Shown piece by piece: positions 41,269 to 49,239 of a DNA stretch of 64,000 nt; position 1 is the first letter of the stretch; every line of letters begins with the position of its first letter. Source of the stretch: Micromonospora thermarum. GTDB taxonomy: Bacteria > Actinomycetota > Actinomycetes > Mycobacteriales > Micromonosporaceae. The stretch is taken from positions 62,001 through 126,000 of the forward strand of contig NZ_JAATEO010000001.1 of assembly GCF_012034245.1 (NCBI RefSeq), written 5' to 3'. A program made the translations under genes and the position numbers. Under the pieces are notes generated by a model. That model had not been told where the DNA came from. It searched no databases and saw only the letters and a list, made by a program, of their open reading frames with translations.

Positions 41269-42510
41269 GTGGATCCGGTCCGCAACCCGTACGCACCGGG
41301 CGCCGGCCAGCGCCCGCCCGAGCTGGCCGGGCGGGGGCGCGAGCTGGACGTCTTCGACATCGTGCTGGAACGGATCGCCCGCGGCCGGCCGGAACGCAGC
41401 CTGATGCTCACCGGCCTGCGCGGAGTGGGCAAGACGGTCCTGCTCAACACGTTGCGCTCGCAGGCGATCAACCGGCTCTGGGGCAGCGGCAAGATCGAGG
41501 CCCGGCCCGACCAGTCGCTGCGCCGCCCGATCGCCGCCGCACTGCACATGGCGGTCCGCGAGCTGGCGCCGCGGCACCGCGCCCCCGACCGGATCGACGC
41601 CTTCCTCGGCGTCCTGAAGGCCTTCGCACAACGCTCGGCCCCGACCGGGCGGGGCGGCGCGGGGCCGAAGCTACGCGACCGCTGGCAACCCGGCATCGAC
41701 GTGCCCGCCGCCAGCGGCCGGGCGGACTCCGGCGACATCGAGATCGACCTGGTCGAGCTGCTCTCCGACGCCGCCGCGATCGCCGAGGACGTCGGCACCG
41801 GCATCGCGATCTTCATCGACGAGATGCAGGATCTCGGCCCGGAGGACGTCTCCGCGCTCTGCGCCGCCTGCCACGAGCTGTCCCAGCTCGGCTCACCGCT
41901 GATCGTGGTGGGCGCGGGCCTGCCGCACCTGCCGGCCGTCCTCAGTGCCGCCAAGTCGTACTCCGAGCGGCTCTTCCGCTACCAGCGCATCGACCGGCTG
42001 GACCGGATCGCCGCCGATCAGGCGCTGTGCGCGCCGGCCGAGCGCGAGGATGTCGAGTACGAGCAGAAGGCGCTCGACCTGCTCTACGAGAAGTCCGGCG
42101 GGTACCCGTACTTCGTCCAGGCGTACGGGAAGGCGACCTGGGACCACGCGCCCCGCTCGCCGATCACCGCCGCCGACGTGCGGGTGGCGGCCCCCGAGGC
42201 GGAGGCGGAACTGGCGGTCGGCTTCTTCGGCTCCCGCTTCGAGCGGGCCACCCCGGCCGAACGGGAGTACATGCGGGCCATGGCGACGCTGTCCCTGGTC
42301 GAGGGCGAGACCGACGGCGGCGGCCGGGACGACATGGACGCGGCCGTGCCGACGGCCGAGATCGCCCGCGCCCTGGGCCGCAAGCCCGCGAGTCTCTCCC
42401 CGGCCCGGGACGCCCTGATCAAGAAGGGCCTCATCTACTCCGGTGAGCGCGGCACCGTCGCCTTCACCGTCCCCCACTTCGGCCGTTACCTGCGTACCCA
42501 ACCGGCCTGA
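41269..42510 (+). CDS. AAA/STAND-type ATPase with C-terminal winged-helix
   Basis: 413 residues from GTG 41269. The ATPase core has Walker A LTGLRGVGKTVLL (about 50), Walker B GIAIFIDEMQDL (about 180), and a sensor region SPLIVVGAGLPHLPAVLS. After the ATPase come YLKFQ-like family elements (SGGYPYFVQAYGKATWDHA) and a C-terminal part with a winged-helix pattern (VPTAEIARALGRKPASLSPARDALIKKGLIYSGERGTVAFTVPHFGRYLR). The layout resembles archaeal-type MSP/ORC-like ATPases found in many actinobacteria. The function is unknown. It stands alone, and the palindromic operator upstream suggests tight control. Confidence 0.8.
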   Translation: MDPVRNPYAPGAGQRPPELAGRGRELDVFDIVLERIARGRPERSLMLTGLRGVGKTVLLNTLRSQAINRLWGSGKIEARPDQSLRRPIAAALHMAVRELAPRHRAPDRIDAFLGVLKAFAQRSAPTGRGGAGPKLRDRWQPGIDVPAASGRADSGDIEIDLVELLSDAAAIAEDVGTGIAIFIDEMQDLGPEDVSALCAACHELSQLGSPLIVVGAGLPHLPAVLSAAKSYSERLFRYQRIDRLDRIAADQALCAPAEREDVEYEQKALDLLYEKSGGYPYFVQAYGKATWDHAPRSPITAADVRVAAPEAEAELAVGFFGSRFERATPAEREYMRAMATLSLVEGETDGGGRDDMDAAVPTAEIARALGRKPASLSPARDALIKKGLIYSGERGTVAFTVPHFGRYLRTQPA

Positions 42511-42552
42511 GCGCCCGACCGGGGCAGTCCTCCGGCCGGCGAGCGGGACCGC

Positions 42553-43098
42553 TCAGACCTTGGACCACGGGGGCGGGAAGAGCACCTCACCCCGTGGGGG
42601 CGGGCCGTCCCCGCTGGTCGTGGGGGGCAGCACCAGCGCCTGCCACGGCTCACCCAGACCGGACCAGGGGCTGGTGAGGCCCATCTGGTCGGCGCGGCCG
42701 AAGCCGAACCGCCGGTAGTACGCGGGGTCGCCGAGCACCACCACCAGGCGCTCGCCCAGCTCGGTGGCCGCGTCGAGGGCGGCCTGCACCACCGCGCTGC
42801 CCAGCCCGATGCGCTGCCGGTGCGGGGCGACCGCCACCGGGCCGAGAGCCAGGGCTGGCGCGTCGCCCCGGTCGGACCGCACCCGGACCCGGGTGAGCAG
42901 GGCGTAGCCGACGACCTCGCCCCCGTACTCGGCGACCATGGCCAGCTCCGGCAACCAGGCGTCGCTCCCGCGCAGCTCGTCGACGAGACCCACCTCGGGC
43001 GGCGTGCTCACGTCCGGGCGGGCGAAGGCGGCGGCCAGCACGCGACGGACCGCGCCGGTGTCGGCCGGGTCCTCCGGGCGGAGCCGCAGTGTCGTCAC
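42553..43098 (-). CDS. GNAT-family N-acetyltransferase
   Basis: 181 residues from GTG 43098. The GNAT motif A is ALGPVAVAPHRQRIGLGSAVVQAALDAA (acetyl-CoA pyrophosphate loop RQRIGLGS), preceded by the strand GEVVGYALLTRVRVRS, and followed by VVVLGDPAYYRRFGFGRAD, the YYxRFGF motif of the YhbS-like group. The amine acceptor is unknown. The start is chosen by TAACCT 7 nt upstream; an ATG at 43119 is in the same frame without such support. Confidence 0.9.
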   Translation of the reverse strand: MTTLRLRPEDPADTGAVRRVLAAAFARPDVSTPPEVGLVDELRGSDAWLPELAMVAEYGGEVVGYALLTRVRVRSDRGDAPALALGPVAVAPHRQRIGLGSAVVQAALDAATELGERLVVVLGDPAYYRRFGFGRADQMGLTSPWSGLGEPWQALVLPPTTSGDGPPPRGEVLFPPPWSKV

Positions 43099-43105
43099 GC
43101 CGGGG

Positions 43106-43111
43106 AGGTTA
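43106..43111 (-). promoter_or_regulatory. -10 element TAACCT for the GNAT gene
   Basis: TAACCT on the minus strand ends 7 nt before GTG 43098. Confidence 0.6.
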
Positions 43112-43234
43112 CCCGTCATCAGGGGTCCATCCGCGACGGTCGCTGGAATCGGCGTGGCGGAAAGGGTCAATGTCGACCGATCCGGATCAGCCGTTGCCGG
43201 GGTAGGGGTGGGCGCGACGGGGTATGACTGACCC

Positions 43235-43780
43235 ATGAAACCCGTACGCTCCCTCGCCCGTGCCATGCTGAGCGGCATCTTCGTGGTCAGTGGGGTCCGC
43301 AACTTCGCCAACCCGGACCGGCTCGTCGCCGCCGCCCAGCCGGTGACCGAACGGGTGACACCACTGCTGGAGCGGGCCCACCCCCGCATTCCCACCGACA
43401 CCGAGACGCTGGTCCGGGCCAACGCGGTGGTGCAGCTCGGCGCCGGCCTGATGCTGGCGACCGGGAAGTTCACCCGACCGGCGGCGCTGGTGCTGGCGGG
43501 CACCCTGGTCCCGGTCACGATCGCCGGTCATCCCTTCTGGACCAACGACGACCCGGCGATGAAGGCCAACAACCAGATCCACTTCCTCAAGAACCTCGGC
43601 CTCTTCGGCGGCCTTCTGCTGGCCGCCGCCGACACCGAGGGGAAGCCGGGTCTGCGGTGGCGCACGGGCCACCGGATCGGCCACTCCCGGCGTTCGGTGC
43701 AGCGAGCTGTCCGTACCGCCCGCCGAGAGGCCCGAATCGCCGTACGATCAGCAGCGACGGCTCGACGCCTCCCCGGCTGA
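43235..43780 (+). CDS. DoxX family membrane protein
   Basis: 181 residues. DoxX proteins are four-helix membrane proteins linked to redox stress in actinobacteria. Typical parts are LSGIFVVSGVRNFANPDRLVAAAQPV at the first helix, VVQLGAGLMLATGKFTRPAALVLAGTLVPVTIAGHPFW and the loop KANNQIHFLKNLGLFGGLLLAA. The C-terminal 45 residues are arginine-rich and cytoplasmic (RRSVQRAVRTARREARIAVRS), longer than usual. No redox partner is adjacent. Confidence 0.88.
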   Translation: MKPVRSLARAMLSGIFVVSGVRNFANPDRLVAAAQPVTERVTPLLERAHPRIPTDTETLVRANAVVQLGAGLMLATGKFTRPAALVLAGTLVPVTIAGHPFWTNDDPAMKANNQIHFLKNLGLFGGLLLAAADTEGKPGLRWRTGHRIGHSRRSVQRAVRTARREARIAVRSAATARRLPG

Positions 43781-43879
43781 CCTGCGTCGATCCTCCCCTC
43801 CGTCGACCTCCACCCGGGTCAACGCCAGAAGTCTGGCGAACCACCCGCTAGGCGTTAACGCGGTGGAAATGTCAAAAAC

Positions 43880-43908
43880 TTGTGTGGGATCGGACACGGT
43901 CGCATAAC
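43880..43908 (+). promoter_or_regulatory. -35/-10 promoter TTGTGT-N17-CATAAC
   Basis: TTGTGT (43880-43885) and CATAAC (43903-43908) with 17 bp between them lie just before GGGAGG and GTG 43924, a sigma-70-like promoter for the GT87 gene. Confidence 0.55.
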
Positions 43909-43923
43909 GCGGGAGGCACTGAC

Positions 43924-45429
43924 GTGAGGGGTCGTTCTAGGCTCCGTACCGGACCTGGACGGTTAGGACGACCTTGGTACGGGGGTGGCCACGCCATGCC
44001 GACGACCGTCGGTGGACGTGTGGACCGCCTCGCCCCAGTCCGTCGCGTTACGCGTGGGATCGATCGCAGGACAGTCGTACGGACCGGCATCGTGGCCGCC
44101 GTCGCCTACACCGCATGGCTCGCCATCGGTGCGTTCGGGCGGCCGTACAACTTCTTCGACATGAAGATCTACCACGGCGCGGTGGTGTGGTGGGCGAGCG
44201 GCCACGAGCTGTACGGGTTCATCGCGCCCGGCACGACCCTCGGGTTCACGTACCCGCCGTTCGCGGGGCTCGTCATGCTCCCGATGGCACACCTCCCGGT
44301 GGAGCTGGCCGGCCTGGTCAACGCCGCGGCGAGCATCGCCGCGCTGGCCGTCGTCCTGGCCGGGCTGCTGCGCCCGATCGTCGACCGGCTGGGCTGGCCA
44401 CTCTGGTACACGGTGGCGATCGCGACGCCGTGCGCCGCGGCCCTCGAACCGGCCCGCGAGACCCTCGGCTACGGCCAGGTCAACCTGCTCCTCTTCGCGC
44501 TGGTCATGGCCGACCTGATCGGTCTGCGCTGGCGCGCCCGGCGGGGCACGCACGTCGCCCCGACGGACGGTCTGCTGCTGCGCTTCGTCTACAGCGGCGC
44601 CTGGGCCGGCGTCGGCATCGGCCTCGCCACCGCCGTGAAGTTGACCCCGGCCCTCTTCATCGTCTACCTGATGATCACGCGCCAGTGGCGCGCGGCGACG
44701 ACGGCCCTCGCCACGGTGGTGGCCGTGACGATCGGCTCCTTCGCCGTCGTCGGCCCGGAGTCGCGGGCCTACTTCGGCGGCGTGCTCTGGCAGACCGAGC
44801 GGGTCGGCGCCGCCGACATGACGCCCAACCAGTCGCTGGCCGGCCTGCTCGCCCGGCTGTACGACTCGATCGAGACGCCGGGGCTGCTCTGGTTCGCGTT
44901 CGCGGTCCTGATCCTCGCGCTCGGCCTGTCCCGGGCCGCCCACGCGCGCGCGGACGGCGACGAGCTGACCGCGTTCACCCTGGTCGGGCTCACCACCAAC
45001 GTGATCAGCCCGATCTCCTGGACGCACCACCTCGTCTGGGTGATCCCGGCGATCATCGTGCTGGCCGACGCCGCGCTCCGCCGCCGCGACGCCAGCCGGG
45101 GTCTCGCCGCCCGGGCCGGGCTGGGCGGGCTGCCGGGGGTGAACGGCCTCCGCTCCCCGATCTGGTACCCGACGTTGACCGGGCTCCGGCACGGGGTCGC
45201 CGCCGTGGTCCTCTACCTGCTCTTCCTGGTCTCGCCGATCTGGCCGTACGAGCACCAGCTCCCCGAGGTGTCCCACTACCAGGACGGTCTCTACGGCGCC
45301 CTGATGGAGAACTCGCTGGCGCTGGCGCTGATCGTGCTGGTGGCCGCGCTGCCGTGGCGGCCCGGAGCCGAGCCGGCCTTCTACGGTGACCGGGCCGGCC
45401 GGCCAGGCGCGCTGGTCACCCGGCGCTGA
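43924..45429 (+). CDS. GT87-family mannosyltransferase-like membrane protein
   Basis: 501 residues from GTG 43924, with GGGAGG (43911-43916) and a clear promoter just upstream; an ATG at 43996 is an alternative start that trims 24 residues. About ten membrane helices follow. The first loop has the family signature NFFDMKIYHGAVVWWASGHELYGF, a catalytic Asp after helix 1, and then FTYPPFAGLVMLP. Later parts LGYGQVNLLLFALVMADLIG, VGIGLATAVKLTPALFIVYL and NQSLAGLLARL are typical of GT87 polyprenyl-phosphate-mannose transferases (PimE and relatives). Its acceptor lipid or glycan is not deducible. Confidence 0.88.
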   Translation: MRGRSRLRTGPGRLGRPWYGGGHAMPTTVGGRVDRLAPVRRVTRGIDRRTVVRTGIVAAVAYTAWLAIGAFGRPYNFFDMKIYHGAVVWWASGHELYGFIAPGTTLGFTYPPFAGLVMLPMAHLPVELAGLVNAAASIAALAVVLAGLLRPIVDRLGWPLWYTVAIATPCAAALEPARETLGYGQVNLLLFALVMADLIGLRWRARRGTHVAPTDGLLLRFVYSGAWAGVGIGLATAVKLTPALFIVYLMITRQWRAATTALATVVAVTIGSFAVVGPESRAYFGGVLWQTERVGAADMTPNQSLAGLLARLYDSIETPGLLWFAFAVLILALGLSRAAHARADGDELTAFTLVGLTTNVISPISWTHHLVWVIPAIIVLADAALRRRDASRGLAARAGLGGLPGVNGLRSPIWYPTLTGLRHGVAAVVLYLLFLVSPIWPYEHQLPEVSHYQDGLYGALMENSLALALIVLVAALPWRPGAEPAFYGDRAGRPGALVTRR

Positions 45430-45481
45430 CGAACCCACCCATCGCGCGCGCCCGCAGTGCCCGGACACGGCGGGCCGGCCG

Positions 45482-45910
45482 TCAGGGGCAGTTCACCCAC
45501 TCCTCGGTGCCGTCGGCGAACACCTGCCGCTTCCAGATCGGCAGGCGCGCCTTCACCTCGTCGACCAGGCGGGCACAGGCGGCGAACGCGGCTGCCCGGT
45601 GCGCCGTGCTGACCGCCGCCACCAGCGCCACGTCGCCGATCTCCAGCGGCCCGATCCGGTGCGACACCGCCACCGCGTAGACGTCGGGGTCGGCAGCGAT
45701 CTCCGCGGCGACCTCGCGCAGCACCCGCTCGGCACTGGGGTGCCCCTCGTACTCGAGGCTGGTCACGGGGCGGCCGTGGTCGTGGTCGCGGACCACACCC
45801 TGGAACGAGACGACCGCACCGGCGCGGCGGTCGGCGACCGCCGCCTCGTGCGCGGCGAGATCGAGCGGGCGTTCGGTCACCTCGCCGAACGCGACGGTGG
45901 GCGCGGTCAC
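45482..45910 (-). CDS. moaE: molybdopterin synthase catalytic subunit MoaE
   Basis: 142 residues; its GTG overlaps the moeA stop (GTGA), so the two are translated together. MoaE with MoaD adds sulfur to precursor Z. Conserved parts are GAVVSFQGVVRDHDHGRPVTSLEYEGHPSAERVL, VAVSHRIGPLEIGDVALVAAVSTAHRAAAFAACARLVDEVKARLPIWKRQVFADGTEEWV, with the catalytic lysine region LPIWKRQ. The moaD gene is 12 kb away, so the two subunits are encoded at different loci. Confidence 0.95.
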   Translation of the reverse strand: MTAPTVAFGEVTERPLDLAAHEAAVADRRAGAVVSFQGVVRDHDHGRPVTSLEYEGHPSAERVLREVAAEIAADPDVYAVAVSHRIGPLEIGDVALVAAVSTAHRAAAFAACARLVDEVKARLPIWKRQVFADGTEEWVNCP

Positions 45911-47166
45911 CACGCACGCTCCCCGGGCAGCAGCGGCAACGGCACGACCGGCACCCGGTCTCCCGCCTCTCCGGACGTCCCCGGGCGGATCACCGCGAAC
46001 CCGTCGGCGCCGGCCAGCCCCCGCAGCATCGCCGACCCGACGTGCCGGACCGGGTGGGCGGTGCCGGCGGTACGGTCCAGCCGCACCAGCGCGAGGTGCG
46101 TGTAGCCGCCGCGGCCGGGGATCGGCTCGGCGAGCGTCGCGGACGGCAGCGCCGGCATCGGACGGCCGGCGAGACCGGCGAGCAGCGGGGCGACCAGCGA
46201 CACCAGGGCGACGATCGCGGACTGCGGGTTGCCGGGCAGCCCGGCGACGAACCGCACCCGGCCGTCGGCGCCGATCAGCCGGGCCAGCAGCATCGGGAAA
46301 CCGGGCCGCACCGCGACGGTGTTGACCACGTAGTCCGCGCCCAGCGCCTCCAGCGCGGGGTGCAGGTGGTCGACCGGGCCGTGCATCGTGCCACCCGTGG
46401 TGCAGACCAGGTCGGCGTCGGCCAGCGCGGCCCGCAACGCGCCCACGTGCGCCGGCAGTGTGTCCGCCACCGGCCCCACCACGTCGGCCGGGCGCACGAC
46501 GCACCCGTAGCGGCGCAGCCAGGCCGGCACCGACGGCCCCAGCGCGTCCCGGACCCGGCCGGCGCCGGGCGGACCGGCGGTCAGCAGCTCGTCACCGAAG
46601 ACCAGCAGCGCCGCGCGCGGCTGCCGCCGGACCCGCAGGGTGTCGTGCCCGCAGGAGGCGGCCAGACCGATCACCGCCGGGTCCGCGGGGGTGCCGGCGG
46701 GCAGAAGTTCCTCCCCGTCGTACGCCTCCTCGCCGGGCTCGCGCCACTCCGGCGCCGGCCGCGGCGTGCCGGCCACCCGCCCGTCCGGCGTACGGCTCGA
46801 CTCCTCGACCCGCAGCACCGCCGTGGCGCCATCCGGGACCATCGCCCCGGTCGCGATCTCGACGGTCGTCCCGTCCTCGGCCAGCGGCGCCGGGGTACTG
46901 CCGGCCAGGACCCGCCCGACGATCCGCCACGGGCCGGCGCCGCGCACCGCCCAGCCGTCCACGCTGGAGGTGGGGAACGCCGGCAGCGCCGTGCGGGTGG
47001 TCAGCGGCTCGGCCAGGGTGTGCCCGTCGATCTCGGCGAGCGGCCGGCTGACCGCGGGCGGCGCGGCGGCCAGGCCCACCGCGTACACCCGCGAGCGCGC
47101 CTCCTCCCACCCGGCGGGCGGGGGCGCGGCGACCCGATCGGCGGCGGGTGCGGTTTCCGTGCTCAC
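45907..47166 (-). CDS. moeA: molybdopterin molybdenumtransferase MoeA
   Basis: 419 residues. MoeA inserts molybdate into adenylated molybdopterin. The sequence shows the expected order: residues 20-60 opening domain, PAFPTSSVDGWAVRG (active-site SxDG), ATGAMVPDGATAVLRVEE, then the MoCF-binding domain VFGDELLTAG...VCTTGGTMHGPVDHL and GLPGNPQSAIV, and the C-terminal domain. The GTG start has TACGCT 6 nt upstream. moaE overlaps its end. Confidence 0.95.
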   Translation of the reverse strand: MSTETAPAADRVAAPPPAGWEEARSRVYAVGLAAAPPAVSRPLAEIDGHTLAEPLTTRTALPAFPTSSVDGWAVRGAGPWRIVGRVLAGSTPAPLAEDGTTVEIATGAMVPDGATAVLRVEESSRTPDGRVAGTPRPAPEWREPGEEAYDGEELLPAGTPADPAVIGLAASCGHDTLRVRRQPRAALLVFGDELLTAGPPGAGRVRDALGPSVPAWLRRYGCVVRPADVVGPVADTLPAHVGALRAALADADLVCTTGGTMHGPVDHLHPALEALGADYVVNTVAVRPGFPMLLARLIGADGRVRFVAGLPGNPQSAIVALVSLVAPLLAGLAGRPMPALPSATLAEPIPGRGGYTHLALVRLDRTAGTAHPVRHVGSAMLRGLAGADGFAVIRPGTSGEAGDRVPVVPLPLLPGERAW

Positions 47167-47172
47167 CGGACG

Positions 47173-47178
47173 AGCGTA
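47173..47178 (-). promoter_or_regulatory. -10 element TACGCT for moeA
   Basis: TACGCT on the minus strand ends 6 nt before the moeA GTG at 47166. It separates moeA-moaE from the upstream moaC-moaB pair. Confidence 0.6.
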
Positions 47179-47224
47179 TCGGGGCTTCCGGTCGGCCGCC
47201 CCGTCAGCGGGCGCCGACTCCCGC

Positions 47225-47695
47225 TCAGTGGTCGCCGCCGCGGATCTGGTCGACGGCGTGGGCGAGGATCGGGCCTAGCACGGCGAGCCCGTCGCGGGCG
47301 CCGCCGGTCGAGCCGGGCAGGTTGACCACCAGCGTCCGGCCCAGCACGCCGGCGACCCCCCGCGACAGCACCGCGGTGGGCACCCGGTCGCGGCTGTACG
47401 CGCGGATCGCCTCGGCGATGCCCGGGATCTCGTGGTCGAGCAGCGCCCGGGTCACCTCGGGCGTACGGTCCGACGGGTTGATGCCGGTGCCGCCGCTGGT
47501 CACGACGACGTCCACCCCGTCGGCCGCGGCGGCACGCAGTGCCGCACCGACCGGGTCGCCGTCCGGCACCACCACCGGCTCGTCCACCTCGCAGCCGAGT
47601 TCCCGCAGGCCGGCGGCGAGCAGGGGGCCGCTGGTGTCCGCGTACACCCCGGCGGAGGCGCGGTTGGAGGCCACGACGACCCGCGCCCGGATCAC
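47225..47695 (-). CDS. moaB: molybdopterin adenylyltransferase (MoaB/MogA family)
   Basis: 156 residues; GTG 47695 overlaps the moaC stop. The fold is the MoCF-binding domain: RARVVVASNRASAGVYADTSGPLLAAGLRELGCEV, DVVVTSGGTGINPSDRTPEVTRALLDHEIPGIAEAIRAYS, AVLSRGVAGVLGRTLVVNLPGSTGGARDGLAVL. It adenylates molybdopterin before MoeA inserts molybdenum. MoaB and MogA cannot be separated by sequence alone. Confidence 0.93.
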   Translation of the reverse strand: MIRARVVVASNRASAGVYADTSGPLLAAGLRELGCEVDEPVVVPDGDPVGAALRAAAADGVDVVVTSGGTGINPSDRTPEVTRALLDHEIPGIAEAIRAYSRDRVPTAVLSRGVAGVLGRTLVVNLPGSTGGARDGLAVLGPILAHAVDQIRGGDH

Positions 47696-48183
47696 GGCCG
47701 GTCCTCCGGTCGGACCCACTCGCCGGTCTTGCCGCCCTCCTTGCGGAGCACCCGGACGGCGTCCACGGAGGCCGCCGGGTCGACCGCCTTCACCATGTCC
47801 ACCAGGGCCAGGCCGGCGACCGCGACGGCGGTGAGCGCCTCCATCTCGACGCCGGTACGGTCCGCCGTCCGGGCCGTCGCGGTGATCTCGACGGTGTCCC
47901 CGGTGAGGGCCAGGTCGACGGTGACGCCGTGCAGCGCGATGGGGTGGCAGAGCGGAATCAGGTCGGGGGTGCGCTTCGCGCCCATGATGCCGGCCAGCCG
48001 GCCGACGGCGAGCGCGTCGCCCTTCGGCAGCCCGTCCCGGCGCAGCAGGTCGACGACCTCGGTCGTGGTGCGGAGCCGGCCGGCGGCGACGGCGAGCCGC
48101 CCGGTGACCGGCTTGGCGGAGACGTCGACCATGCGGGCCGCACCGGCCGCGTCGACATGGGTGAGCTGCCCGGAATCCGTCAC
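47692..48183 (-). CDS. moaC: cyclic pyranopterin monophosphate synthase MoaC
   Basis: 163 residues. MoaC completes the first step by converting the MoaA product to cyclic pyranopterin monophosphate. Family motifs present: THVDAAGAARMVDVSAKPVTGRLAVAAGRL, GIMGAKRTPDLIPLCHPIALHGVTVDL, GVEMEALTAVAVAGLALVDMVKAVDPAASV and RVLRKEGGKTGEW. TAGGCT is 7 nt before GTG 48183. moaB overlaps its stop. Confidence 0.95.
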   Translation of the reverse strand: MTDSGQLTHVDAAGAARMVDVSAKPVTGRLAVAAGRLRTTTEVVDLLRRDGLPKGDALAVGRLAGIMGAKRTPDLIPLCHPIALHGVTVDLALTGDTVEITATARTADRTGVEMEALTAVAVAGLALVDMVKAVDPAASVDAVRVLRKEGGKTGEWVRPEDRP

Positions 48184-48190
48184 GCCGGCG

Positions 48191-48196
48191 AGCCTA
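48191..48196 (-). promoter_or_regulatory. -10 element TAGGCT for moaC-moaB
   Basis: TAGGCT on the minus strand ends 7 nt before GTG 48183. Confidence 0.6.
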
Positions 48197-48413
48197 TCGG
48201 CTGGGGACGACAGGCCCTGCCGGCGTATCCCGTCACCGGGAGGAAGACTCGACGCAAGGCCGGTCTCGCGGGTCGACCCGCCGTCGAGGTCGCTGGGGGA
48301 TGACCCCGACGGCGGGTGCTCCGACGATCAAGTTCTGCCGCGAGTCAGAACCTCCCCCGTTCGTCGACGCGGGAGAGGTTAACGGTGACCGCGATAAGAA
48401 ATCGATAAGCACG

Positions 48414-48748
48414 TCAGCGCGGTCGTGCCGCCCGCTCGTGCGTGAGGCGCGCGGCGTCCCCCTCGCCACCTGCCGCCAGCGTCAGACCAAGGTCGTTCAA
48501 TGCCGCGCACTGTGCGGGGCGCTCGCCGGAGTCCGCGGCGAGACGGACCGCCAGTTCGTGCTGGCGCCTCGCCTCGCCGAGGAGACCGGCCACAGCTCGT
48601 CGACGAGCTCGTCAACAGTCACCAGCTGGCCGGCATTCAGAGCGAGCATTGCGAAGACGGCACGCTGCTTGGGTGTTCCGAGGTCAATTGTAGTCTCACC
48701 CACCCGAGCCGTCAGACCGCCGAGAACCAGGATCTCCAGACGGCTCAC
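48414..48748 (-). pseudogene. relic of an AfsR/SARP-type regulator
   Basis: The first 54 codons from GTG 48748 read MSRLEILVLGGLTARVGETTIDLGTPKQRAVFAMLALNAGQLVTVDELVDELWPV, the start of the OmpR-like winged helix of SARP/AfsR regulators. The frame then breaks. In another frame the DNA continues as LLGEARRQHELAVRLAADSGERPAQCAALNDLGLTLAAGGEGDAARLTHERAA, which looks like a TPR repeat from the C-terminal end of an AfsR-like protein, up to a stop at 48414. This is best explained by a large internal deletion that joined the two ends of a gene of perhaps 2-3 kb. It is not expected to be functional. Confidence 0.75.
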
Positions 48749-49239
48749 CCCCGGGCACGTCCGTCAACACATGCGAAGTGACTCCAAAGGTGTCACGACC
48801 GAGCGCGACTCTGTCATGGCGCATCATGCACCGTCACACTGTCAGCACAACCCGAATCTCGGATTGAAGTAGCGGCGACAGGCTCCACACTGATAACAAC
48901 CACGCCAACCAGAACACCCTTTGTGATTGCACGGTCACGCCACGGCGCGGATACAGCGCACTCCGCGAAAAGAGGCCAACTCACCGTGACAAATCATCAC
49001 CAGCTTGACTGATGTTGCGCATAACGACATCTATCAGCTGACAACGGTCTTTTTCCCTGCTTAAGCTCCGTCCTGACGGTAAATCGCTACGGGTTTACCG
49101 CAATCTGCGGCAAACGTCGGGCTGGGGCAGATGTGGGGAGGGTGTCATGCGCGGCAACGAGTGGCACTGAATATTGAAACTCACGCCAGCGCTCGTCTTG
49201 CGTTACTGTGCACACAGATAGGCGAGACGTCGGAGCGCG
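48749..49239. other. 491-bp AT-richer intergenic region upstream of the GGDEF-EAL gene
   Basis: Visibly lower in G+C than its neighbours. It holds CGGTAAA...TTTACCG (49077-49100, 7-bp arms, 10-bp spacer), which may be an operator, and the 7-codon ORF at 49147-49170. No other gene is evident. Together with the regulator relic this looks like a scar of a lost accessory insertion. Confidence 0.5.
49147..49170 (+). CDS. seven-codon leader ORF (MRGNEWH)
   Basis: A strong ribosome binding site (GGGGAGG) precedes an ATG followed by only six further codons and a stop, 69 nt upstream of the GGDEF-EAL start. It could be a regulatory upstream ORF. No translation evidence exists beyond the sequence. Confidence 0.35.
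   Translation: MRGNEWH

Noticed and set aside
43963..45468. 501-codon minus-strand frame antisense to the GT87 gene
   Set aside because: Composition is typical of a shadow frame (Asp/Gly/Arg repeats); the + strand has membrane helices and GT87 signatures.
48300..48872. 190-codon + strand frame across the regulator relic
   Set aside because: No similarity and no promoter; the minus strand shows winged-helix and TPR remnants.
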